In this document: in pieces, positions 32,705-39,791 of the stretch
Layout of the letters: each line of letters opens with the position of its first letter
How positions within the stretch are numbered: position 1 is the stretch's first letter
DNA from: Rhodoplanes elegans
Lineage (GTDB): Bacteria > Pseudomonadota > Alphaproteobacteria > Rhizobiales > Xanthobacteraceae
Direction of reading: 5' to 3'
Assembly (NCBI RefSeq): GCF_016653355.1
Contig: NZ_NHSK01000227.1
Span: forward strand, 1-39,791
DNA: 39,791 nucleotides
Notes under the pieces: model-generated
Seen by the model: only the letters and a program-made list of their open reading frames with translations
Told to the model about the DNA's origin: nothing
The model's database searches: none
Translations under genes and position numbers: made by a program

Positions 32705-34006
32705 TCAGTCGTTCGCCCGGATGAAGGCCGCCATCCGGGGCAGGATCTCGTTGCGGAAGCGCGAGCCGTTGAACACGCCGTAGTGGCCGACGCCGGGCTG
32801 CACGTAGTGGAGCCGCTTCGCCTCCGGGATGTTGGAGCACAGCGTGTGGGCCGCCTGAGTCTGGCCGAGCCCGGTGATGTCGTCCTGCTCGCCCTCCATG
32901 GTCATCAGCGCGACGCGCTTGACCTTGCTCGGGTCGACCCGGATGCCGCGATGGACGAACTCGCCCTTCGGCAGCAGCTGGCGGATGAACACCGAATCGA
33001 CGGTCTGCAGATAGAACTCGGCGGTGAGGTCCATCACGGCCAGGTACTCGTCGTAGAACTTGCGATGCGCCGCCGCCGAGTCGCCGTCGCCCTCGACGAG
33101 ATGCTGGAACAGCTTCGAGTGCGCCTCGAGGTGGCGGTCGAGATTCATCGACATGAAGCCGTTGAGCTGCAGGAAGCCCGGATAGACGTCGCGCATGAAG
33201 CCCGGGTTCGGGAACGGCACCTTGGTGATGACGTTGCGGCGGAACCAGTCGATCCCGCGCTTCTCGGCCACCTGGTTGACCTGGGTCGGGCTGATGCGGG
33301 TGTCGATCGGGCTGCCCATCAGCATGAGCGACTCGGGGACATGCGCCTCCTCGTTCGCCTCCATGACCGAGATGGCGCACAGCGCCGGCACGCCGGGCTG
33401 GCAGACGGCCAGCACATGCGTGTCGCTGCCGAGCAGGCGCAGCATGCCGATGATGTAGTCGATGTAGTCGTCGAGATCGAAGCGCCCCTCGCTCATCGGC
33501 ACCATGCGGGCGTCGATCCAGTCGGTGATGTAGACGTCGTGGTCGGGCAGCAGCGCCTCGACGGTGCCGCGCAGCAGCGTGGCGTAGTGGCCCGACATCG
33601 GCGCGATGACGAGGACGCGCGGGTCAGGCTTGTGGGTGATCGCCACCTGCCGGTCGAAATGCAGCATCCGGCAGAACGGCCGCTCCCACACCGCCTCGAC
33701 CGACACCGGCGCGAGCCGACCCTCGACCACGGTGTGCTCGATGTCCCATTCGGGCTGGGCGTAGCGCCGCGTGGCGCGCTCGAACATCTCGCAGGCGGCC
33801 GAGATCGACTTGCCGATCGTCGTCGACGACACCGGATTGCTCGGGCTCTTGAAGAACGCATGGGTGGCGTGCGCCAGCGCCCGCGACGGGTTCAGCGCCA
33901 CATGCGTCATCTCGTAGAACCAGTACAGCGGCGATGACAGGCCCATGCCGAAGCCTTCCATCGACGGCGGCGGCGGCGGAGTATGGTCGACGTCCCGGAT
34001 GGTCAT
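32705..34006 (-). CDS. phaZ: Intracellular polyhydroxyalkanoate (PHB) depolymerase
   Basis: A 433-residue alpha/beta-hydrolase that mobilises stored polyhydroxybutyrate granules. The nucleophile box reads AVCQPGVP with Cys202 in place of the usual serine, as in the PhaZa1 type of Ralstonia. The catalytic Asp is expected in MTMEGEQDDITG and His in PGVGHYGVFNG near the C-terminus. The opening PLYWFYEMTHVALNPSRA is typical of the family. AAGGGAG gives a strong ribosome-binding site before ATG 34006. Upstream lies a TGC/GCA-rich inverted repeat (34075-34098). No phaC or phaR is in the window. Confidence 0.95.
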   Translation of the reverse strand: MTIRDVDHTPPPPPSMEGFGMGLSSPLYWFYEMTHVALNPSRALAHATHAFFKSPSNPVSSTTIGKSISAACEMFERATRRYAQPEWDIEHTVVEGRLAPVSVEAVWERPFCRMLHFDRQVAITHKPDPRVLVIAPMSGHYATLLRGTVEALLPDHDVYITDWIDARMVPMSEGRFDLDDYIDYIIGMLRLLGSDTHVLAVCQPGVPALCAISVMEANEEAHVPESLMLMGSPIDTRISPTQVNQVAEKRGIDWFRRNVITKVPFPNPGFMRDVYPGFLQLNGFMSMNLDRHLEAHSKLFQHLVEGDGDSAAAHRKFYDEYLAVMDLTAEFYLQTVDSVFIRQLLPKGEFVHRGIRVDPSKVKRVALMTMEGEQDDITGLGQTQAAHTLCSNIPEAKRLHYVQPGVGHYGVFNGSRFRNEILPRMAAFIRAND

Positions 34007-34074
34007 GGTGCAGCTCCCTTTCGCGCGCCGGAAGACCGGCGTGCGCGCTTGGATGCAGGAATTTATGTTTGATC

Positions 34075-34104
34075 AATGCTGCCGTGCGCCGCAGCATTGC
34101 GCAA
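34075..34104 (-). promoter_or_regulatory. Inverted repeats upstream of phaZ, possible PhaR operator
   Basis: AATGCTGC (34075-34082) and GCAGCATT (34091-34098) form a perfect 8-bp inverted repeat around 8 bases, 69 bases before the phaZ start, overlapping a TTGCGCAA palindrome (34097-34104). PhaR, the PHB regulator of Paracoccus, binds TGC-rich sites of the form CTGC-N3/4-GCAG; here the spacing is 8, so the match is partial. Confidence 0.4.
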
Positions 34105-34133
34105 CGTCAAATTCCAGTTTCGGGGCCGAAAAA

Positions 34134-34179
34134 GACAAAAAATTTCGCGCACGTTTTTATCACGCATCATTGTGCGCGA
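34134..34179 (-). terminator. Rho-independent terminator of the ABC-2 exporter operon
   Basis: On the minus strand TCGCGCAC (34172-34179) pairs with GTGCGCGA (34145-34152), with a 19-base loop, followed by AATTTTTTGTC (34134-34144). It begins 34 bases after the permease stop (34213) and lies before the phaZ promoter region, so it should separate the two units. The long loop lowers confidence slightly. Confidence 0.6.
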
Positions 34180-34212
34180 TGTGTCGACGTCCTGCACGCA
34201 AAGAGTGAATGG

Positions 34213-35043
34213 CTATTCGCCGGTCTGCAGGAGCGAGCCCTGGCGGCGCGCGCTCTTCAGCAGCGCCAGGAAGCCGGCCGTCCCGGCGGCGAACAGCACC
34301 ACGTTGAGGCCGAGCGCCCACAGCATCAGGTCGGCCCGGAAGACGTGGTCGATCATCAGGGCCCGCATCCCCTCGAACACGTAGGTCGGCGGCAGCATCC
34401 AGGCGATCGTCTGCAGCCACCCGGGCAGCACCGCCACCGGATAGTAGACGCAGGCGAGCGGCAGCATCAGGAACATGATGGTCCAGGCGAGGTTCTCGGC
34501 GCCGAGCCCGTTGCGCAGCAGGATACCGGAGACGAAGATCCCGACCGCCCAGCTCGTCAGCATCAGGTTGACGAAGAACGCCGCGAGCGCGAGCCCGAGC
34601 CCCCACAGGTTGAAGCCGAAGAACGCGATGGCGAGGAACGTCACCGGCACGAGCCCGATCGAGAGGCGCACGATGCTCATGATCATCAGGGCGATCACGA
34701 ACTCGATCGGCCGCAGCGGGCTCATCATCAGGTTGGCGAGATTGCGCGACCACATCTCCTCGAGGAACGACACCGAGAAGCCGAGCTGGCCGCGGAACAG
34801 GATGTCCCACAGCAGAACGGCGCCGATGAAGGTGCCGCCGGCGCGGGCGAAGAAGCCGTCGCTCTGCGACACGTAGGTCTGCAGGAAGCCCCACATCAGC
34901 ATCTGCACGGCCGGCCAGTAGACGAGGTCGAGGAGCCGCGGCCAGGACGAGCGCAGCAGGTACCAGTAGCGTTCGACCAGCGCGGCGATGCGCCGGCCCG
35001 AGATCTCCCACTCGCCGCCGCCGCTGCGCGTCGCGCCGCTCAT
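34213..35043 (-). CDS. ABC-2-type exporter permease
   Basis: A 276-residue membrane subunit with about six helices. The amphipathic start RRIAALVERYWYLLRSSWPRLLDLVYWP, the FLEEMWSRNLANLMMSPLRP loop and the late LPPTYVFEGMRAL are typical of ABC-2 permeases (NodJ/DrrB-like). ATG 35043 overlaps the stop of the ATPase gene as ATGA (35040-35043), so the pair is translationally coupled. The exported substrate (drug, lipid or polysaccharide) cannot be told. A terminator candidate lies just downstream. Confidence 0.9.
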   Translation of the reverse strand: MSGATRSGGGEWEISGRRIAALVERYWYLLRSSWPRLLDLVYWPAVQMLMWGFLQTYVSQSDGFFARAGGTFIGAVLLWDILFRGQLGFSVSFLEEMWSRNLANLMMSPLRPIEFVIALMIMSIVRLSIGLVPVTFLAIAFFGFNLWGLGLALAAFFVNLMLTSWAVGIFVSGILLRNGLGAENLAWTIMFLMLPLACVYYPVAVLPGWLQTIAWMLPPTYVFEGMRALMIDHVFRADLMLWALGLNVVLFAAGTAGFLALLKSARRQGSLLQTGE

Positions 35044-35897
35044 TGCGCCGCCTCCCGGGCCGCGTCGCCCTCCTGCGGCTCGCCGCGCCCGCGCGCCACG
35101 TCGAGAAAGACCTCCTCGAGATTGCTGCGCCCGTAGCGGGCGAGCAGGTCGGCCGGCGTGCCGTCGTCCTCGATGCGGCCGCGCTTCATGATGATGACCC
35201 GGTCGCACAGCCGCTCGACCTCGCCCATGTTGTGCGAGGCGAGCAGGATGGTGGCGCCGCGGCGCTCGCGGTACTGCTCGAGGTGCCCGCGGATCCAGTC
35301 GGCCGTGTCGGGGTCGAGCGAGGCGGTCGGCTCGTCGAGCAGCAGGAGCTCGGGCGCGTTGACCAGTGCCTTGGCGAGCGCGACGCGGGTCTTCTGCCCG
35401 GCCGAGAGCTTGCCGGTGGGGCGATCGAGCAGGGCGACTAGATCGAGGTCCTCGGCGAGGCGCGCGATGACGGCGTCGAGGTCGTCGACCCCGTAGAGCT
35501 TGCCGAACACGCCGAGGTTCTGGCGCACTGTCAGGCGCAGCGGCATCTCGACATAGGGGCTCTCGAAGTTCATGCGCTCGAGCACGCGATAGCGCTGGCG
35601 CGGCATCTCGGCCCCGAGCACCCGCACGGTGCCGGAGGTCGGCATCACCAGCCCCATGATCATCGCGATCGTGGTCGTCTTGCCGGCGCCGTTGCCGCCG
35701 AGCAGGCCCGTCACCGAGCCGGGCGGCAGTGCGAACGAGATGCCGTCGACGGCGGTGCCGCCCTTGTAGATCTTCACCAGGCGATCGACCGCGACGGCGG
35801 GCGTCCCGCTCGCCGCCGGCGTGTCGGCTGCGGCCGGACCGGAGCCGGCCGTGATCGGGGCTGCCGTGGTGGTGGGGGCTGTGGTGGGGGCTGTCAT
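35040..35897 (-). CDS. ABC-2-type exporter ATPase
   Basis: A 285-residue ATPase working with the permease gene that it overlaps. Walker A GGNGAGKT (67-74), signature LSAGQ (164-168), Walker B LLLLDEP (184-190) and the switch histidine in LLASHNMGEVE are present. FESPYVEMPLRLTVRQNL replaces the usual Q-loop region; a Gln there is not obvious (MNFESP), an oddity shared with some exporters of this type. Residues 1-35 are a low-complexity Thr/Ala/Pro tail encoded by a short GT-rich repeat. ATG 35897 is chosen as the start next to this tail; the frame continues upstream without support. Confidence 0.9.
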   Translation of the reverse strand: MTAPTTAPTTTAAPITAGSGPAAADTPAASGTPAVAVDRLVKIYKGGTAVDGISFALPPGSVTGLLGGNGAGKTTTIAMIMGLVMPTSGTVRVLGAEMPRQRYRVLERMNFESPYVEMPLRLTVRQNLGVFGKLYGVDDLDAVIARLAEDLDLVALLDRPTGKLSAGQKTRVALAKALVNAPELLLLDEPTASLDPDTADWIRGHLEQYRERRGATILLASHNMGEVERLCDRVIIMKRGRIEDDGTPADLLARYGRSNLEEVFLDVARGRGEPQEGDAAREAAQ

Positions 35898-36026
35898 GGG
35901 CTCGGCGAATGTAGGGGGATGCGCGGCCGGCGCAAGGGCGCGGACCGCAGAGCGGCGCGGCGGGAGCCCCGCTTCGAACCGCGCCGCCGTGGCTTTGTTG
36001 TCGTTCGAGAAGCCCGGAGATGCGCC

Positions 36027-36293
36027 ATGCCCGACACGCCCCGCGACGGCTCGACCCGTGCCGACGATCCGGCTCGCGCCGACGACAGGCCGATGCCCGA
36101 CACGGCCGGCGCGGTGCCGCGTCCGGCGACTCCGGCCCGCACCGATCCGGCGGCCGAGCGGCCGACCGGCGACGACTACGCCCAGGCGGAGCTCGGCGGC
36201 ACCCGCGGCCATCCCTCGCTCGCGCCGGCGCCGATGACGCCGCAGCGCGCCAAGAAGACCCCGACCACGCCGGGCGACGGCCACACGGCCTAG
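36027..36293 (+). CDS. Small hydrophilic protein, unknown
   Basis: An 88-residue low-complexity protein rich in Pro, Asp, Arg and Ala, with no membrane or signal sequence. Its C-terminal part, DDYAQAELGGTRGHPSLAPA, is the least biased and may be the functional core. CGGAGA 8 bases before ATG 36027 is a plausible ribosome-binding site. It is divergent from the ABC exporter genes. It may be a real small gene or a chance frame in GC-rich DNA; I recognise no family. Confidence 0.45.
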   Translation: MPDTPRDGSTRADDPARADDRPMPDTAGAVPRPATPARTDPAAERPTGDDYAQAELGGTRGHPSLAPAPMTPQRAKKTPTTPGDGHTA

Positions 36294-36610
36294 CGGCGTC
36301 CGTTCGGTACGTTTTTTCGCGCCCCGCGGAGCGAGGCGCGATCCGTCCGTCCGCCGCGCCGCCCGGTGGGGGCGCGTCGCGTCGTCCATCCGCAGAGACC
36401 CGCTACAGTCGACGGCCCGGATGTGCGAGGATGATTCGGCTGTACCGGCCGCGTGCCGTATGCCGTGACGCGGCGGGTCGCGAACGCGCAGCTTTCGACT
36501 TCGCCGATCCTGTCGCATCGGGGGCGTGCCGCGGCTTTCGCGACGCCTCGGGGCGACGGATCGCCCCCGGTCACCCCGCCACCGGACCACCAGCAGGAGA
36601 CGCACGAGGG
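36294..36610. other. 317-bp gap without a recognised gene
   Basis: The gap between two small genes contains a T6 run (36312-36317) right before a weak hairpin (CGCGCC 36318-36323, GGCGCG 36335-36340). The order (T-run before stem on the plus strand, A-run after stem on the minus strand) fits no terminator. No BrnT-type toxin frame precedes the BrnA-like gene. Confidence 0.4.
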
Positions 36611-36895
36611 ATGCCGATGACCGGCGACAGGACACGCCGCCCGCCCCTGCGGGGGCAGGAGCCCCGGCGCGGGCAGGATGCGCGGGCCGCGGCCGAGAAG
36701 GCCTTCAAGGCGGTGACGGCGAAGCCGCCGCCCGGACCAGCAGAAGCGGCGCCGGTGCGGCCGCAAGGGCTGCCGCCGGTGCGCGAGCAGGTCACGCTGC
36801 GCATCGACCAGGATATTCTCGAGCGGTTCCGCGAGGCCGGCCCCGGCTGGCAGGACCGCATCAACGCGGCGCTGCGCAAGGCGCTGGACCCCTAG
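36611..36895 (+). CDS. Orphan BrnA-like antitoxin family protein
   Basis: A 94-residue basic protein. Residues 61-92 (REQVTLRIDQDILERFRE then GPGWQDRINAALRKAL) match the ribbon-helix-helix end of BrnA antitoxins, which bind DNA and neutralise the BrnT ribonuclease. Normally brnT lies directly upstream; here no such gene is found on either side, so the protein is probably an orphan regulator. GAGG lies just before ATG 36611; ATG 36617 is an alternative. The N-terminal 60 residues are Arg/Pro-rich and unlike typical BrnA. Confidence 0.7.
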   Translation: MPMTGDRTRRPPLRGQEPRRGQDARAAAEKAFKAVTAKPPPGPAEAAPVRPQGLPPVREQVTLRIDQDILERFREAGPGWQDRINAALRKALDP

Positions 36896-36924
36896 CCCCT
36901 CTCATTCGGAATCCGGAGCTTACA

Positions 36925-37236
36925 ATGAACGACCGTCCAAAGGATCGCGGGGACGGCAGCAAGACGGCGCTGCCGCTCTACGAGCGCGAGGCCCAGGCGC
37001 TACGCGAGAAGACCGAGCGGCTGCGCGCGCTGCGGCTGGCGCGCGACGGCGCCGATGCGCCCGCCGCGCCGGCCCGCAGTGTCGCCAAGAAGGCCGGCGC
37101 GGCGAGCCGCGCCTCCGGCGGCAAGGCGTCGAGCGGCGCGTCGACCGTCGCGTCGGTCGGCAAGAAGGCCCGGAAGTCGACCGAGACGCTCTCGGACTGG
37201 CTGAAGACCCAGGAGCAGCAGGGCCGGCGAAGCTGA
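36925..37236 (+). CDS. Small basic Ala/Ser/Lys-rich protein, unknown
   Basis: A 103-residue protein with a charged helical N-terminal part (LPLYEREAQALREKTERLRALR), an Ala/Ser/Gly/Lys-rich middle with histone-tail character, and a distinct end, KSTETLSDWLKTQEQQG. CGGAGC lies before ATG 36925. It follows the BrnA-like gene by 29 bp in the same direction and may be co-transcribed. I cannot assign a function; a nucleic-acid-binding role is only suggested by its charge. Confidence 0.6.
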   Translation: MNDRPKDRGDGSKTALPLYEREAQALREKTERLRALRLARDGADAPAAPARSVAKKAGAASRASGGKASSGASTVASVGKKARKSTETLSDWLKTQEQQGRRS

Positions 37237-37308
37237 GCGGCGCATCGGTGCCTGCTTCGCCCTCGTCGGTTCGGTCTCGGCGCGTCGCGGTGCTCCTGCG
37301 GCGCCTCG

Positions 37309-37356
37309 CCTGCTACGACGCGGCGCACCTGCCTCCCCCGCGCCGGCCTGCTACGA
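37309..37356 (+). repeat. Direct repeat upstream of regB
   Basis: CCTGCTACGA occurs twice (37309-37318 and 37347-37356), 38 bases start to start, ending 7 bases before the regB ATG. The second copy contains TACGAT, a possible -10 box that would give a nearly leaderless message. The role is not known. Confidence 0.35.
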
Positions 37357-37363
37357 TGGTGTC

Positions 37364-38737
37364 ATGACGACGCCCGCCCTTTCGACGCCCGACGACGAGC
37401 CGTCCCGGCCGGTCCGCCTCGACACGCTGGTCCGGCTGCGCTGGATCGCCGTGTTCGGCCAGCTCGCCGCCGTGCTGATCGTCCACGACAGCCTGGTCAG
37501 CGAGGCGCTGTTCTGGGTCGCGCTGGCCGTGGTGACGCTCTACGGCTCGCTCAACGTCTATCTGCTGTGGCGCTTCCACGGCGACGCGCGGCTCGAAGCC
37601 AACGGGGTCGCGCTGCTGCTCGGGGTCGACATCGCCGAGCTGGCGATCCTGTTGTTCCTCACCGGCGGCATGCAGAACCCGTTCGCGCTGCTGTTCATCG
37701 GGCCGGTGCTGATCTCCGCCAGCATCCTGCCGTCCCGGCTCACGCTGATGCTCGGCCTCCTGGCGATCGCCTCGGCGACCGTGCTGATGTTCGCCTACTT
37801 TCCGCTGCCGTGGCCGGGCGACGGCAGCTTCGAGCTGCCGTGGATCTACGTGTTCGGCGTCTGGCTCGCGCTGGCGCTCGCCATCGGCTACATCAGCGTC
37901 TACGCCGGCCAGATCGCCGAGGAGTCGCGAAAGCTCACCCAGGCGCTGGCGGCGACCGAGCTGGTGCTGGCGCGCGAGCAGCATCTCTCGCAGCTCGACG
38001 GGCTCGCCGCCGCCGCGGCGCACGAGCTCGGCACGCCCCTCGCCACCATCCTGCTGGTCGCCAAGGAGCTCGAGAACGATCTCGACCCCGCCTCGCCGAT
38101 GCTGGAGGACATCCGGCTCCTCCGTCAGCAGGCGCAGCGTTGCCGCGAGATCCTCGGCAAGCTCTCCGAGTTTCCGGCGCCCGGCGAGATGTTCGTGCGC
38201 ATGCCGATCTCCGCCCTGGTCGAGGACGTGGTGGCGCCGCACCGGACCGGCGAGGCGGCGATCGACGTGGTGATGCCGTCGGAGGGCGGGCCGGAGCCGA
38301 TCGGGGTGCGCAACCCGGCGATCCTCTACGGGCTCGGCAATCTGGTCGAGAACGCCGCCGACTTCGCCCGCGAGCGGGTCGAGGTGGCGGTGTCGTGGAA
38401 CGCCGATTCGGTGTGGATCATGATCTCGGACGACGGGCCGGGCTTCCCGCCCGAGATCATGGACCGGCTCGGCAAGCCCTACGTGACGAGTCGTCGCGGC
38501 CGCCGCAAGGGCGAGGACTCGCCCGGGCTCGGCCTCGGCTTCTTCATTGCAAAGACCCTGCTGGAGCGTTCCGGCGGCCGGTTGACCCTGCAGAACCGGC
38601 GGTTTCCGCAACGCGGCGCGATCATCCGCATCCGCTGGAGCCGGGAGGAGTTCGAGCATCCGGTCGAGACGCTGTGGGGCTCGGCCGACCAGGAGACCGA
38701 GCCGGACGAGGCGGAGGCCGCGCCCGGCAGGGCTTGA
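37364..38737 (+). CDS. regB: Redox-sensing histidine kinase RegB (ActS/PrrB family)
   Basis: A 457-residue membrane kinase that senses quinone and redox state and phosphorylates RegA. About six helices (about 25-180) include the conserved quinone-linked heptapeptide GGMQNPF (101-107). The H-box is AAHELGTPLATI with H220; the redox-active cysteine of RegB is matched by C260 in QRCREIL. Then come the N-box NLVENAADFA, DDGPGFP and GLGLGFF ATP-lid motifs. The downstream neighbour is regA on the same strand; in Rhodobacter and Bradyrhizobium the pair controls photosynthesis, nitrogen fixation, respiration and carbon fixation. Which of these applies here cannot be told from this window. Confidence 0.96.
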   Translation: MTTPALSTPDDEPSRPVRLDTLVRLRWIAVFGQLAAVLIVHDSLVSEALFWVALAVVTLYGSLNVYLLWRFHGDARLEANGVALLLGVDIAELAILLFLTGGMQNPFALLFIGPVLISASILPSRLTLMLGLLAIASATVLMFAYFPLPWPGDGSFELPWIYVFGVWLALALAIGYISVYAGQIAEESRKLTQALAATELVLAREQHLSQLDGLAAAAAHELGTPLATILLVAKELENDLDPASPMLEDIRLLRQQAQRCREILGKLSEFPAPGEMFVRMPISALVEDVVAPHRTGEAAIDVVMPSEGGPEPIGVRNPAILYGLGNLVENAADFARERVEVAVSWNADSVWIMISDDGPGFPPEIMDRLGKPYVTSRRGRRKGEDSPGLGLGFFIAKTLLERSGGRLTLQNRRFPQRGAIIRIRWSREEFEHPVETLWGSADQETEPDEAEAAPGRA

Positions 38738-38838
38738 GACGCCGGTGGTTCGTGCCTACCTGACAGCCGTGAAGAGGTGCGACATCACGTCCGGCGCATT
38801 CCGGCATCGGACCGGGCAGCCTCGTCGTAGAGACTGCG

Positions 38839-38858
38839 TCGGCACCCGAGAGTGCCGA
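38839..38858 (+). promoter_or_regulatory. Inverted repeat before regA
   Basis: TCGGCAC (38839-38845) and GTGCCGA (38852-38858) form a perfect 7-bp stem with a 6-base loop, 47 bases before the regA start. It may be an operator or a hairpin that tunes regA expression relative to regB. Confidence 0.35.
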
Positions 38859-38905
38859 AGACAATCCTGCCGGCCCGACCGGCGAACCTTCGAGGATCGA
38901 AAGCG

Positions 38906-39478
38906 ATGATGGAAGCCGCGTCTTCGTCCGCGCCGGCCGTGTCGGCCCCGGTGGGGGAGCGTACGCTGCTGATCGTCGAGGACGACAAGTCGTTCCTGCA
39001 GCGCCTCGCCCGCGCCATGGAATCGCGCGGCTTCACGGTGACGACCGCCGAATCGGTCGCCGACGGGCTGCAGCAGGTCGAGCGCCAGCCGCCCGCCTTC
39101 GCCGTGGTCGACATGCGGCTCGGCGACGGCAACGGCCTCGACGTCATCCAGGCGCTGAAGAAGAAGCGGCCCGAAGCCCGCGGCATCGTGCTCACCGGCT
39201 ACGGCAACATCGCCACGGCCGTCACGGCCGTGAAGCTCGGCGCCTTCGACTACATGTCGAAGCCGGCTGACGCCGACGAGGTCGCCGCCGCGCTGCTCGC
39301 CGGCGAGGGCAAGAAGCCGGAGCCCCCCGAGAACCCGATGTCGGCCGACCGGGTGCGCTGGGAGCACATCCAGCGCGTCTACGAGCTGTGCGGCCGCAAC
39401 GTTTCGGAAACCGCCCGCCGTCTCAACATGCACCGCCGCACCCTGCAGCGGATTCTCGCCAAGCGCGCGCCGAAGTAG
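38906..39478 (+). CDS. regA: Redox response regulator RegA (ActR/PrrA family)
   Basis: A 190-residue response regulator. The receiver domain has the acidic pocket E25-D26-D27 and phospho-acceptor D69 (VVDMRLGDG); a Pro-rich hinge (KKPEPPENP) joins the Fis-like helix-turn-helix NVSETARRLNMHRRTLQRIL, which is almost invariant in RegA/PrrA/ActR. GAGGA at 38892-38896 is well placed for ATG 38906; ATG 38909 is possible. It lies 168 bp after regB and probably has its own regulation. A hairpin with a T-run follows the gene. Confidence 0.96.
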   Translation: MMEAASSSAPAVSAPVGERTLLIVEDDKSFLQRLARAMESRGFTVTTAESVADGLQQVERQPPAFAVVDMRLGDGNGLDVIQALKKKRPEARGIVLTGYGNIATAVTAVKLGAFDYMSKPADADEVAAALLAGEGKKPEPPENPMSADRVRWEHIQRVYELCGRNVSETARRLNMHRRTLQRILAKRAPK

Positions 39479-39514
39479 GGCGCCTTAGTAGGGCCGGTCA
39501 AAGGTTCGGAATCC

Positions 39515-39611
39515 GTCATGGCCGGGCTCGTCCCGGCCATCCACGTTTTTAAGGCGCCTCGGTGCGCGTCGTCGGGTCGTGGGGAAGAGCGTGGATGGCC
39601 AGGACGAGCCC
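39515..39611. repeat. Large palindromic repeat, right arm cut short by an IS
   Basis: The left arm is 31 bases (39515-39545, starting GTCATGGCCGGGCTCGTCCC). The right arm (39590-39611, CGTGGATGGCC then AGGACGAGCCC) matches its complement at 21 of 22 bases and then stops; the expected GGCCATGAC is missing. The spacer is 44 bases. The break coincides with the start of the IS-like sequence. Confidence 0.7.
39518..39550 (+). terminator. Probable terminator of regA
   Basis: ATGGCCGGG (39518-39526) and CCCGGCCAT (39532-39540) form a 9-bp stem with a 5-base loop; after CCACG a T5 run follows (39546-39550). It begins 40 bases after the regA stop. The stem is part of the palindromic repeat above. Confidence 0.5.
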
Positions 39612-39791
39612 CATAGGCGCTAAGATAAGGGGATTTCCGTCGGAATCGGGATGTGATTCAAGTCGGAGATGGCAAGGAACCATCTTGATTCGACCGAGTG
39701 GGATCGGCTCGTCGAGGGGCTCGGTGGTGAAGCGGCACTGACCGCGTCGGCTCGGGAGCTGAAGGCGTTCGTGCGCGCCCGCGGGATTCGC
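39612..39791 (+). mobile_element. Left end of an IS4-type insertion sequence (partial)
   Basis: From about 39612 the sequence stops following the palindromic repeat and changes to a less GC-rich leader (TAGGCGCTAAGATAAGGGG and onwards), then a transposase start. The exact left terminus and target duplication cannot be set because the right end lies outside the window. Confidence 0.55.
39669..39791 (+). CDS. IS4-family transposase, N-terminal fragment, 3' end outside the window
   Basis: An open frame of 41 codons runs from ATG 39669 to the window end; the nearest upstream in-frame stop is at 39654. The protein begins MARNHLDSTEWDRLVEGLGG and continues SARELKAFVRARGIR. This resembles the N-terminus of IS4-family transposases frequent in Bradyrhizobium and Methylobacterium (from memory), in which a short helical region precedes the DDE domain. 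The catalytic DDE residues would lie beyond the window, so whether the copy is intact is unknown. Confidence 0.6.
   Translation, partial: MARNHLDSTEWDRLVEGLGGEAALTASARELKAFVRARGIR

Noticed and set aside
32526-32783. An 85-codon plus-strand frame between the metallopeptidase and phaZ
   Set aside because: It overlaps the phaZ 3' end and the inverted-repeat region, is Arg/Pro-biased and has no ribosome-binding site.
1-39791. tRNA, rRNA, tmRNA, RNase P or SRP RNA genes
   Set aside because: No T-loop, tmRNA, RNase P or SRP signature sequences were seen in the gaps on either strand.

Overview
The window is high-GC chromosomal DNA from an alphaproteobacterium, most likely a Hyphomicrobiales member near Bradyrhizobium, Rhodopseudomonas or Rhodoplanes. 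The basis is a tonB–HmuQ-type haem oxygenase pair, a RegB/RegA redox two-component system, a Cys-type intracellular PHB depolymerase, Liv and Bug/TctC solute uptake genes, and several families of palindromic intergenic repeats of the kind seen in that lineage. No rRNA, tRNA or CRISPR was seen.

Layout: (1) 1-965, end of a haem-uptake locus (tonB, 5' end outside the window, and an IsdG/HmuQ-like haem oxygenase). (2) 1156-3945, mutS on the minus strand. (3) 4199-14953, an aromatic-catabolism and uptake block: an ACMSD-like amidohydrolase (minus), then on the plus strand a two-subunit CoA-transferase (pcaI/pcaJ-like), protocatechuate 3,4-dioxygenase pcaH-pcaG, a branched-chain-type ABC importer (binding protein, two permeases, two ATPases) and a short MetE-like methyltransferase. 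These would cleave protocatechuate and activate 3-oxoadipate; the importer may bring in an aromatic acid (inference). (4) 15151-16798, glucokinase and a GNAT acetyltransferase. (5) 16941-23637, minus strand: a three-gene operon of a multi-winged-helix protein, a P-loop ATPase with a winged-helix tail, and a RecB-family nuclease fused to an FtsK-type DNA motor, followed 69 bp later by a CBS-domain ClC transporter. I recognise no named system with this composition; it is the best candidate here for an undescribed DNA-processing or defence system. (6) 24120-26305, two solo TctC/Bug binding proteins. (7) 26402-31189, a Gly/Tyr-rich secreted protein, PBP1A with a basic Lys/Gly-rich N-terminal tail, and a Bcr/CflA-type MFS exporter. 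(8) 31540-35897, minus strand: a YgjP-like metallopeptidase, phaZ, and an ABC-2 exporter (permease plus ATPase). (9) 36027-37236, three small proteins including an orphan BrnA-like antitoxin. (10) 37364-39478, regB-regA. (11) The right edge enters an IS4-type insertion sequence that appears to interrupt a palindromic intergenic repeat.

Intergenic DNA is rich in repeats. There are three copies of a ~148-bp mosaic element (1002, 4030, 10081), three of a ~100-123-bp element (8712, 13711, 31354), REP-like hairpins (26354, 29861) and one larger palindrome (39515). The 373-bp gap at 32332-32704 holds nested inverted repeats that could encode a structured RNA. Two adjacent palindromes at 23863-23905 lie between the nuclease/FtsK operon and the divergent tctC gene. 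All assignments come from reading sequence motifs; no database search was run.
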